Positions 6,687 to 12,582 of a DNA stretch of 17,456 nt are shown here, in pieces. How positions within the stretch are numbered: position 1 is the stretch's first letter; each line of letters opens with the position of its first letter. The position numbers and the translations under genes were made by a program. Under the pieces are notes generated by a model. That model had not been told where the DNA came from. It was given only the letters and a program-made list of their open reading frames with translations, and made no database searches. This DNA comes from Ornithomonoglobus_A sp034090805 (GTDB lineage: Bacteria; Bacillota; Clostridia; UBA1381): the NCBI GenBank assembly GCA_034090805.1, contig JAXDRV010000126.1:1-17456 (forward strand), written 5' to 3'.

Positions 6687-7457
6687 TTGAATAAAAATTT
6701 CTTTAAAAAATGCGTTATGCTTACTTTAACCGCAGCGTTGTGCGTTTCGGTTACCTCCTGCAAAAAGGAGAAAAAAAAGTCGGCTCTTGAGGAGGCAAGC
6801 ACCTCGGACGCACAGACGAAGGTACTTGAGGAGGCAAAATCTCATTCGAGAATCGATTCGGACGATGCAGCGGCAACGGACAGTCCGGCAAGCAATTCCG
6901 AAAACTCCGGCAGTGCCTCAATCGGCGGTGCGGACGGTCCGACCGATGTGTATGTTTCAAACGAGGTCAAGGAATACGCACCGGGAAAAATCAGCGGCAA
7001 TACGTTTGAAAGCGCATATATCGGAGTGAAATTCACAACACCCAACGGCTATACTCTCGCAGCGGAGGATTTCATAAACAAGCAGAATGAGCTGTTCGCC
7101 GCAAGTGATAACGAAGGTCAGAAATACCTGCGCTATGAGGCAATCATAATAAACAAGGACGAACAGATGCAGGTGGTTGTCAGCGTTGACGGAAACAAGG
7201 CGGATTATGATGAGCTGAATTACCTCGGCAACGTTGCGGCAACGTACAGGTCAATCGGAGCAGAGATAGACGAAACCCCGCTTTACGCAACAATTGCGGG
7301 GCATGAGTACACGACGATGAAAATCTCGTCCGAGCAGGGCAACATACTGTATTGTGTGCGCAAAAAGGACGACCATGTAATAGCGTTTATCATTTCCCAC
7401 CCCGACAATGCGGACGATAAGATCGAAGCCGTAATGAACGCATTTACACCATATTAA
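6687..7457 (+). CDS. Putative lipoprotein with GGADGPT motif
   Basis: TTG 6687 is preferred: it follows a G-rich ribosome site (6674-6679) and sits downstream of the consensus promoter, whereas the ATG at 6618 lies inside that promoter. The 256-residue product begins with a basic, hydrophobic signal peptide ending VTSC, so Cys25 is the likely lipidated residue. Residues 26-77 are a charged, Ser-rich linker. Residues 78-90 read SIGGADGPTDVYV, close to the GGADGPT motif known from sodium-pumping decarboxylase beta subunits and seen in other clostridial proteins. Residues about 100-256 look like a compact mixed alpha/beta domain of unknown family. It would be anchored outside the cytoplasmic membrane. 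It is monocistronic, ending at a terminator. No function is proposed. Confidence 0.85.
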   Translation: MNKNFFKKCVMLTLTAALCVSVTSCKKEKKKSALEEASTSDAQTKVLEEAKSHSRIDSDDAAATDSPASNSENSGSASIGGADGPTDVYVSNEVKEYAPGKISGNTFESAYIGVKFTTPNGYTLAAEDFINKQNELFAASDNEGQKYLRYEAIIINKDEQMQVVVSVDGNKADYDELNYLGNVAATYRSIGAEIDETPLYATIAGHEYTTMKISSEQGNILYCVRKKDDHVIAFIISHPDNADDKIEAVMNAFTPY

Positions 7458-7463
7458 AACCAA

Positions 7464-7499
7464 AGCGCAGACAGATATGTATCGGTCTGTGCTTTTTTT
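7464..7499 (+). terminator. Rho-independent terminator after the lipoprotein gene
   Basis: AGCGCAGAC (7464-7472) pairs with GTCTGTGCT (7485-7493), with one wobble, across a 12-base loop, and runs into seven T residues at 7493-7499. Confidence 0.85.
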
Positions 7500-7521
7500 G
7501 ACATAACTGAAAGGAGTAACA

Positions 7522-8334
7522 ATGATAATAGATTTTCACACGCATATATTCCCCGACAAAATAGCGAAACGTACAATCGAAGCTCTCGAGGAAAACATTG
7601 CACGGCTTAATATTTACGAGGGACACGCAGTAATCGGCGGTGCGCTCGATGATTTAAAAAAATCCATGACGGAAAACAACATAGACGTTTCCGTTGTTCT
7701 GCCGATTGCGACAGCGCCGCATCAGACGAACACAATAAACAAATTCGCCGCCGAAATCAACGGTCATGACGGGATATTTTCATTCGGTTCGCTCCATCCG
7801 TCACAGGAAAACGCCGAAGAAATCCTCGAAGGGATCAAAGCGGCGGGACTTTTGGGAATTAAGCTGCATCCGGAATATCAGCAATCATATATAGACAGTC
7901 CCGAATGTATAAAAATCCTCAAAAAATGCGAGGATTTAGGCCTATATACCGTTCTCCACGCAGGCAACGACATAGGCGTCGCTCCGCCGGTTCACTGCGC
8001 ACCCGAAAGGCTGTCGCACGTGCTTGAATACGTAAAGGGCGATAAAATCATAGCTGCCCATCTCGGCGGCTGGCAGGATTGGGACAACGTTGAAAAATAT
8101 CTTGTCGGGACACCTATTCTGCTTGATACGGCATACACCGTATTTTTCATTGAGCGCAGTCAGCTTATCAGGATAATCAAAAACCACGGCTCGGAAAAAA
8201 TCCTCTTTGCCACCGATTCGCCGTGGGAGGCTCAGGGAAAGAGTGCGGAATATGTCCGCAGCTTAGAGCTTGAGCAGGGTGATATTGATAATATAATGTA
8301 CAAAAATGCACAAAAAATCCTTAATTTGCATTAA
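7522..8334 (+). CDS. Amidohydrolase-family (Amidohydro_2) metal-dependent hydrolase
   Basis: This 270-residue protein has the pattern of a TIM-barrel amidohydrolase of the ACMSD/amidohydrolase-2 branch. The N-terminal metal motif DFHTH puts His6 and His8 at strand 1. KLHPEY (His116), VLHAG (His146), AAHLGG (His180) and FATDSPW (Asp232) follow in the expected order for metal and catalytic ligands. AAGGAG at 7511-7516 lies just before the start codon. It is a soluble cytosolic enzyme; the substrate could be a small cyclic amide, ester or carboxylate and cannot be told from sequence. No promoter is evident in the 22 bp after the upstream terminator, so it may depend on read-through or on a promoter inside the lipoprotein gene. 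Confidence 0.88.
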   Translation: MIIDFHTHIFPDKIAKRTIEALEENIARLNIYEGHAVIGGALDDLKKSMTENNIDVSVVLPIATAPHQTNTINKFAAEINGHDGIFSFGSLHPSQENAEEILEGIKAAGLLGIKLHPEYQQSYIDSPECIKILKKCEDLGLYTVLHAGNDIGVAPPVHCAPERLSHVLEYVKGDKIIAAHLGGWQDWDNVEKYLVGTPILLDTAYTVFFIERSQLIRIIKNHGSEKILFATDSPWEAQGKSAEYVRSLELEQGDIDNIMYKNAQKILNLH

Positions 8335-8339
8335 AAGTA

Positions 8340-8368
8340 TTGAGTTACGCAAGAATATGTTGTATAAT
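8340..8368 (+). promoter_or_regulatory. Promoter of mreB
   Basis: TTGAGT (8340-8345) and TATAAT (8363-8368) are 17 bp apart, starting 6 bp after the amidohydrolase stop codon. The predicted leader is about 45 bases. Confidence 0.75.
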
Positions 8369-8377
8369 GTTATCAGC

Positions 8378-8391
8378 GGGCAAAAATGCCC
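8378..8391 (+). other. Small hairpin in the mreB leader
   Basis: GGGCA and TGCCC pair across a four-A loop, directly after the predicted transcription start. It has no T tract. It may protect the 5' end of the message. Confidence 0.35.
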
Positions 8392-8420
8392 TACCACATA
8401 GCATACGAAAGGATACGTTT

Positions 8421-9446
8421 ATGTTCAACAGCGATATAAGCATTGATCTCGGCACAGCCACAATGCAGGTATATATCAAAAAAAAGGGCATCGTCTTAAA
8501 CGAGCCTACTGTAATTGCCGTCAACACTCAGACAAATGAGGTTTGCGCCGCAGGCAGCTCCGCTCTCGAAATGCTCGGCAGAACACCGCCGTTTATTCAG
8601 GCGGTAAGACCTCTGCGTGACGGTGTTATCTCAAGCTTTACGCTTGCAAAGGAAATGATAAAAATTTTTCTACGGCGAATAATGCCGAGAACGTCCGGGC
8701 ATACAAGGATCATGATGTGCGTTCCGAGCGGAGTTACGGACGTTGAGCAGAGAGCCGTTATCGAGGCGGCTCGTGAGGCGGGCGCAAAGGACGTATATAT
8801 AATAGAAGAGCCTGTTGCGGCGGCATTGGGCGCGGGCTTTGACATATCACGTCCGAAAGGAACGCTTGTTGTCGACATCGGCGGCGGAACGACGGACATT
8901 GCGGTGCTGTCACTCGGAGGCATTGTCGTGAGCCGTTCGCTGAAAATCGCCGGCGACGAATTTACCGAAGCGATAGAGCGGCATATGCGACGCCACTACA
9001 AGCTTTATATCGGCCCTCGCACCGCGGAGCGCATGAAGCATGAAATAGGTACGGTAGTCAAGCGTGAAAATGAGCTTTTCTGCACGGCAAAGGGGCTTTG
9101 CGCCGTTTCCGGACTTCCCCGTTCGGTCACCGTTTCGTCCTCCGACATCTGCGGAATATTTGAAGATTTTGTATACAATATCAACGAGCGCATAAAGGAG
9201 GTATTTGAAGAAACACCTCCGGAGCTGCACGGCGATATTATCGAGGACGGAATAATACTGACAGGCGGCGGCTCACTCATACACGGTCTTGACCGCAGAA
9301 TTGAGGAAGCTGTCGGTGTTAAATGCACACGTGCCGAGGATATTGTCAACTGCGTTGTCAAGGGAGCGTCAATTGCACTCGACAGCATAGACACCGTAAC
9401 GGACACAACGCACATATTCCATAAAAAGGCATATATACGAGAGTAG
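8421..9446 (+). CDS. mreB: MreB/Mbl-family rod-shape actin homologue
   Basis: This 341-residue protein has the bacterial actin fold. IDLGTATMQVY (8-18) is phosphate loop 1, the stretch GIVLNEPTVIAV is a strong MreB signature, EEPVAAALG sits before phosphate loop 2 VVDIGGGTTD (150-159), and ILTGGGSL near residue 280 is the adenosine motif. MreB filaments at the inner membrane face organise elongation peptidoglycan synthesis. ATG 8421 is chosen because AAAGGA at 8408-8413 lies just upstream and the product then starts as MreB proteins do; the frame upstream to 8340 overlaps the promoter. mreC and mreD do not follow, so this is probably a stand-alone Mbl/MreBH-like paralogue. Length is normal. 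Confidence 0.93.
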   Translation: MFNSDISIDLGTATMQVYIKKKGIVLNEPTVIAVNTQTNEVCAAGSSALEMLGRTPPFIQAVRPLRDGVISSFTLAKEMIKIFLRRIMPRTSGHTRIMMCVPSGVTDVEQRAVIEAAREAGAKDVYIIEEPVAAALGAGFDISRPKGTLVVDIGGGTTDIAVLSLGGIVVSRSLKIAGDEFTEAIERHMRRHYKLYIGPRTAERMKHEIGTVVKRENELFCTAKGLCAVSGLPRSVTVSSSDICGIFEDFVYNINERIKEVFEETPPELHGDIIEDGIILTGGGSLIHGLDRRIEEAVGVKCTRAEDIVNCVVKGASIALDSIDTVTDTTHIFHKKAYIRE

Positions 9447-9454
9447 TGTGCTTT

Positions 9455-9548
9455 GGATTTGTGAGTATTTTTGATTTTATTCAGACTCAGACATCCCTCA
9501 CTTCGTTCGGGAACTCGTCTGAACAAACTCAAAAACACTCACAAATCC
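9455..9548 (+). repeat. 94-bp palindromic element, copy 1 (inverted core)
   Basis: GGATTTGTGAGT (9455-9466) pairs with ACTCACAAATCC (9537-9548), and pairing continues imperfectly inward to an apex near 9500. The apex segment 9486-9517, read on the minus strand, matches the apex of the two elements at 9610 and 9798 (CGAGTTCC, then GGATGTCTGAG), although the outer arms differ in sequence. Length is identical at 94 bp. It looks like a non-coding mobile palindromic repeat; it follows mreB by 8 bp and may also act as its transcript end. Confidence 0.75.
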
Positions 9549-9609
9549 CCGGAGGGTTCTGTATGTTTATCAGACCTTGATAATTTACCACACGAACAAA
9601 AACTCCCCC

Positions 9610-9770
9610 GGGAATTTGAGATGTTTTCGATTGACCTTTGGCGAGTTCCGAGCGACAGCGAGGATGTCTGAGCCAAAGACAAGCGAAAATATCTCAAATT
9701 CCCCAAGTAAAGCTGATGTCAGCCGCAGCAGGGAGTTATAGGGGGCGGCAGCCCACCTAACCTACACACA
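9610..9770 (+). repeat. Direct repeat unit A with 94-bp palindrome
   Basis: The first 94 bp (9610-9703) form a long imperfect hairpin: GGGAATTTGAGAT pairs with ATCTCAAATTCCC, and the core is at 9642-9672. The remaining 67 bp include GCTGA-tg-TCAGC and a G-rich stretch ending in GCAGCCCACCTAACC. The unit is repeated at 9798 with only about five differences. No credible protein is encoded. Confidence 0.85.
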
Positions 9771-9797
9771 TCATTAGGTAATTTAAAATGTCAGTTT

Positions 9798-9959
9798 GGG
9801 AATTTGAAATGTTTTCGATTGACCTTTGGCGAGTTCCGAGCGACAGCGAGGATGTCTGAGCCAAAGACAGGCGAAAATATCTCAAATTCCCCAAGTAAAG
9901 CTGATGTCAGCCGCAGCAGGGGGTTATAGGGGGGCGGCAGCCCACCTAACCTACACATA
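9798..9959 (+). repeat. Direct repeat unit B with 94-bp palindrome
   Basis: This is the second copy of the unit at 9610, offset by 188 bp, with a 27-bp unique spacer between. Differences seen are single substitutions in the left arm, right arm, G-rich stretch and 3' end, plus one extra G. The palindrome occupies 9798-9891. The unit ends 22 bp before the fabZ start codon, so it forms most of the fabZ leader or upstream region. Confidence 0.85.
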
Positions 9960-9981
9960 TAATAAAAAGGAGAAATTAAAA

Positions 9982-10410
9982 ATGTTGGATATTACAGAAA
10001 TTCAGAACATCCTTCCCCACAGATACCCGTTTCTGCTTGTAGACAGAATTGTGGAAATCGAGGAGGGCAAGTCGATAAAGGGAATCAAAAACGTAACGAT
10101 GAACGAGCAGTTTTTCCAGGGTCATTTCCCCGGCAAGCCGATAATGCCCGGAGTGCTTATCACCGAGGCTCTTGCACAGGTCGGAGCGGTTCTGCTTCTC
10201 GGTATGGAGGAAAACAAGGGCAAAATAGGTGTTTTCACAGGAATAAACAACTTCAAATTCAGACGGCAGGTTATCCCCGGAGATGTGCTTGAGCTTAACG
10301 CAGAGCTTGTCACCTACCGCCACGGAATGGGCAAGGCAAATGTCAAGGCAACCGTTGAAGGTCAGGTTGCGGCAATGGGCGAAATCAGCTTTGCCGTTAT
10401 CGATAAATAA
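9982..10410 (+). CDS. fabZ: 3-hydroxyacyl-ACP dehydratase FabZ
   Basis: FabZ removes water from (3R)-3-hydroxyacyl-ACP in the elongation cycle of type II fatty acid synthesis. The 142-residue protein has the single hot-dog fold: LPHRYPFLLVDR (11-22), GHFPGKPIMPGVL (47-59) with catalytic His48, and ITEALAQ (60-66) with Glu62. ATG 9982 has AGGAG at 9968-9972; the longer frame reaching back to 9826 runs through the repeat and is not real. The length is typical. It is separated from other fab genes and instead overlaps a tRNA methyltransferase gene by one base, which suggests a housekeeping operon. No promoter is clear; the repeats at 9610-9959 lie directly upstream. Confidence 0.96.
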   Translation: MLDITEIQNILPHRYPFLLVDRIVEIEEGKSIKGIKNVTMNEQFFQGHFPGKPIMPGVLITEALAQVGAVLLLGMEENKGKIGVFTGINNFKFRRQVIPGDVLELNAELVTYRHGMGKANVKATVEGQVAAMGEISFAVIDK

Positions 10411-11144
10411 TGCAGCCGAGGTCTGATGAGCAGCTTGATGATTTGCAGCTTAACGGTCTGTTCCTTTTCCAAAAAAAGAGCGGATTCCGTTTCGGAGTTG
10501 ACGCAGTTTTGCTTGCGGATTTTGCAAAGGCTACAAGCTCAAGGCATACGCTTGATTTATGCACGGGAACAGGAATTATTCCCATACTTCTTAGCGCAAA
10601 AACAAAAACCCCCGATATATGCGCACTTGAAATACAGTCCGATATTGCCGACATGGCACAGCGCAGCGTTGAATACAACGGTCTTTCGGACAGGGTGCAT
10701 ATTACGTGCGGCGATTTGAAAAACGCTGCGGAAATATACGGCAAAAGTTCATTTGACAAAATAACGTGCAATCCTCCGTACATGAAAAGCAGCGCAGCGA
10801 TAACTAACAATTCGGATTCCGTTGCGGTTTCACGTCATGAAATTCTCTGCACGCTTGAGGACGTTATCAGAGTAAGTGCGGACTTGCTCATTCCAAAGGG
10901 CAGGCTGTACATGGTTCACCGTCCGTCACGTCTTGCCGATATTATCTGTCTTATGCGCAAATACTCCGTTGAGCCGAAACGGCTGCGGTTTGTTGCGCCG
11001 AGACCGGGCAAGGAGCCGAATCTGCTTCTTATCGAGGGAATGTACCAAGGCGGCGAGGAGCTGCGGCTGATGAAGCAGCTTTACATATTTGATGAAAACG
11101 GAAATTATTCCGAAGAAACAGATAAAATATATAACAGAGGTTAA
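10410..11144 (+). CDS. trmN6: tRNA1(Val) A37 N6-methyltransferase-like protein (TrmN6/YabB)
   Basis: This 244-residue class I SAM-dependent methyltransferase has motif I DLCTGTG (49-55) for SAM binding and CNPPYM (120-125), the NPPY motif of adenine-N6 methyltransferases. The opening GFRFGVDAVLLADF is typical of the YfiC/YabB group, which methylates A37 of tRNA1(Val) in E. coli. The ATG shares its A with the fabZ TAA stop and there is no good ribosome site, so translation is probably coupled to fabZ. rsmI begins one base after its stop. The same pairing with the rsmI homologue (yabC) occurs in Bacillus, which supports the assignment. The exact tRNA target in this organism is inferred. Confidence 0.88.
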   Translation: MQPRSDEQLDDLQLNGLFLFQKKSGFRFGVDAVLLADFAKATSSRHTLDLCTGTGIIPILLSAKTKTPDICALEIQSDIADMAQRSVEYNGLSDRVHITCGDLKNAAEIYGKSSFDKITCNPPYMKSSAAITNNSDSVAVSRHEILCTLEDVIRVSADLLIPKGRLYMVHRPSRLADIICLMRKYSVEPKRLRFVAPRPGKEPNLLLIEGMYQGGEELRLMKQLYIFDENGNYSEETDKIYNRG

Positions 11145-11145
11145 T

Positions 11146-11985
11146 ATGTTTGGAACATTATATTTATGCGCCACGCCGATAGGGAATCTGGGTGATGTGA
11201 GCGCAAGATGTCTTGAAATTTTAGGCTCGGTGGATATGATAGCCGCAGAGGACACACGCCGCACGCTTCAGCTTTTGAATCATTTCGGCATTTCAAAGCC
11301 TCTCACCAGCTACCATGAGCACAACAAGCAGGAAAAGGGCGAATATATAGTCCGTCTTTTAAAGGAGGGCAAAAACATCGCCCAAGTCAGCGACGCAGGC
11401 ACTCCCGCCATATCCGATCCGGGCGAGGAGCTTGTGCGGCTTTGCATCGAAAACAACATAACGGTCACCTCAGTTCCCGGTCCTGTTGCCGGAATAAATG
11501 CGCTTATTCTTTCCGGGCTTTCCGCTGCAAGATACGCTTTTGAGGGATTTTTATCGGTGAACAAGCGTCACCGTGCGGAGCATCTTGAAAGTATCAAAAA
11601 CGATACTCACACGCTCATCTTTTACGAAGCCCCCCACAAGCTGCGCAATACTCTTGCCGATATGGAAAAATATTTCGGCGCAGACAGGAAAATCGCACTT
11701 GCACGGGAGCTGACCAAAATACACGAGGAAGTCCTGCGCATGACGATAGGCGAGGCTGTTGAGTATTACAGGGAGGTTTCGCCAAGGGGTGAATATGTGC
11801 TTGTTGTTGAGGGTGCAAAATCCCCCGCAGCGGATAACGAACAGTCATGGTGGCAGGATATGACCGTTGCGGAGCACGTTGACAAATACATCACAGACGG
11901 CGAAAGCTCCAAGGACGCAATAAAAAAAGCCGCCGCAGATCGTGGTCTGCCAAAGCGTGAGGTATACAACGAATATCACAGGTAA
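11146..11985 (+). CDS. rsmI: 16S rRNA (cytidine1402-2'-O)-methyltransferase RsmI
   Basis: RsmI methylates the ribose 2'-O of C1402 in the decoding centre of 16S rRNA. The 279-residue protein shows the tetrapyrrole-methylase fold of the family: LYLCATPIGNLGD near the N-terminus, AEDTRRT near residue 37, VSDAGTPAISDPGEELV and SVPGPVAGINAL in the SAM-binding half. ATG 11146 follows AGAGG (11136-11140) by 5 bp and matches the usual family start; the open frame from 11089 overlaps the preceding gene. Length is normal. It lies one base after trmN6, so the two RNA modification genes and fabZ appear co-transcribed. Confidence 0.96.
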   Translation: MFGTLYLCATPIGNLGDVSARCLEILGSVDMIAAEDTRRTLQLLNHFGISKPLTSYHEHNKQEKGEYIVRLLKEGKNIAQVSDAGTPAISDPGEELVRLCIENNITVTSVPGPVAGINALILSGLSAARYAFEGFLSVNKRHRAEHLESIKNDTHTLIFYEAPHKLRNTLADMEKYFGADRKIALARELTKIHEEVLRMTIGEAVEYYREVSPRGEYVLVVEGAKSPAADNEQSWWQDMTVAEHVDKYITDGESSKDAIKKAAADRGLPKREVYNEYHR

Positions 11986-12012
11986 ATGTATCGGAAAGGA
12001 ATGATTGTAAGC

Positions 12013-12303
12013 ATGAAAAAACGCAATATGTTCTTGCTCGCCTCGGCAGCTGCGGCAGGCGTTTACAGTGCGGTTACGGGAAAAGGAATATTTAACAAGC
12101 CTCGTTTTCGTGAACAGCACAGCGCAGTTTCGAGGTATGTTGACGCTCATTATCCCGGTGCCGTCTACTCGCCCATAGAGGCAACTCCAAAGGGATATAT
12201 GACATTTATAAAGCGTTTGGGCAAACCGAAAATAATGCTCTACGCATATAAATCACCCGACGGCGTGTACGTTTTCCACGAAACAGAAGTATCAAAACAG
12301 TAA
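12013..12303 (+). CDS. Small membrane-anchored protein of unknown function
   Basis: From ATG 12013 this is a 96-residue basic protein with a short N-terminal hydrophobic, Ala-rich segment (about residues 6-24) that is either an anchor or an uncleaved signal. The rest is a soluble domain of about 70 residues ending in a KxxDGVYVFHE-like strand. AAAGGA at 11995-12000 is 12 bp before this start; ATG 12001 sits too close to it, and ATG 11986 abuts the rsmI stop with no ribosome site of its own. Position suggests it ends the fabZ-trmN6-rsmI operon. I do not recognise a family. Confidence 0.65.
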   Translation: MKKRNMFLLASAAAAGVYSAVTGKGIFNKPRFREQHSAVSRYVDAHYPGAVYSPIEATPKGYMTFIKRLGKPKIMLYAYKSPDGVYVFHETEVSKQ

Positions 12304-12307
12304 CAAA

Positions 12308-12356
12308 AAAACCTCCTCAAGCATAGTATACTGTAGACCATGCAAAAGGAGGTTTT
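12308..12356 (+). promoter_or_regulatory. Inverted repeat that can sequester the microprotein ribosome site
   Basis: AAAACCTCCT (12308-12317) is perfectly complementary to AGGAGGTTTT (12347-12356), which contains the Shine-Dalgarno sequence of the gene at 12361. Inside, GCAT (12321-12324) can pair with ATGC (12340-12343). The left arm CCTCCT equals the anti-Shine-Dalgarno of 16S rRNA. In RNA this hairpin would block ribosome binding. Only four T residues follow, so it is a poor terminator. A TATACT at 12327-12332 has no matching -35; if a start lay there, the left arm would be absent. Confidence 0.55.
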
Positions 12357-12360
12357 AATC

Positions 12361-12516
12361 ATGGGATTATTCGGAGGATCTAATTCCGACAGCCAGTGGA
12401 TCTGGATTTTAATTATTATTGTGCTTGTTGTTTGCTGCGGAGGCTGCAATTTCTGCGGCGGTAACGATCATGATTGCTGCTGCGAGCATGAGCCGCCCTG
12501 CAACCCCTGTTGCTGA
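12361..12516 (+). CDS. Cysteine-rich 51-residue membrane microprotein
   Basis: The frame has an ideal ribosome site (AAGGAGG, 12346-12352, 8 bp spacing). The product has a short Gly/Ser-rich start (GLFGGSNSDSQ), one membrane-spanning segment at about residues 13-24 (WIWILIIIVLVV), and a C-terminal tail with ten cysteines: Cys25, 26, 29, 32, 39, 40, 41, 47, 50 and 51, plus His37 and His43. The tail resembles a metal-binding or disulfide-rich surface but fits no family I recognise. The layout of a Gly-rich start plus one helix recalls small sporulation or envelope proteins such as the YjcZ group, but the cysteines do not. A strong terminator follows, so it is a deliberate, independently bounded gene. 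Confidence 0.75.
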   Translation: MGLFGGSNSDSQWIWILIIIVLVVCCGGCNFCGGNDHDCCCEHEPPCNPCC

Positions 12517-12547
12517 CAGCGCTGCACACAACAACACATAAAGTCAA

Positions 12548-12580
12548 GAAGCATCGGTCTTTGACCGATGCTTCCTTTGT
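12548..12580 (+). terminator. Strong rho-independent terminator after the microprotein gene
   Basis: GAAGCATCGGTC (12548-12559) and GACCGATGCTTC (12563-12574) form a perfect 12-bp stem with a TTT loop, followed by a T-rich tract (ctttgttttt). The convergent SLH gene stops 9 bp away; on that strand the stem also forms but the following tract is less T-rich, so bidirectional use is possible but weaker. Confidence 0.88.
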
Positions 12581-12582
12581 TT

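Noticed and set aside
9005..9538. 177-residue minus-strand frame opposite mreB.
   Set aside because: It is a shadow of mreB plus the palindrome; low-complexity Ser/Pro composition and no ribosome site.
9455..9959. CRISPR array.
   Set aside because: Only three palindromes with irregular spacing, repeat units far longer than CRISPR repeats, and no cas genes.
9958..9963. TATAAT as a fabZ -10 box.
   Set aside because: No -35 at a usable distance, and the start point would fall within the fabZ ribosome site.
9826..9981. 52-residue N-terminal extension of FabZ.
   Set aside because: It is translated from repeat unit B; FabZ is complete from 9982, which has a proper ribosome site.
10397..10810. 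137-residue minus-strand frame opposite trmN6.
   Set aside because: It is antisense to a conserved methyltransferase and lacks start signals.
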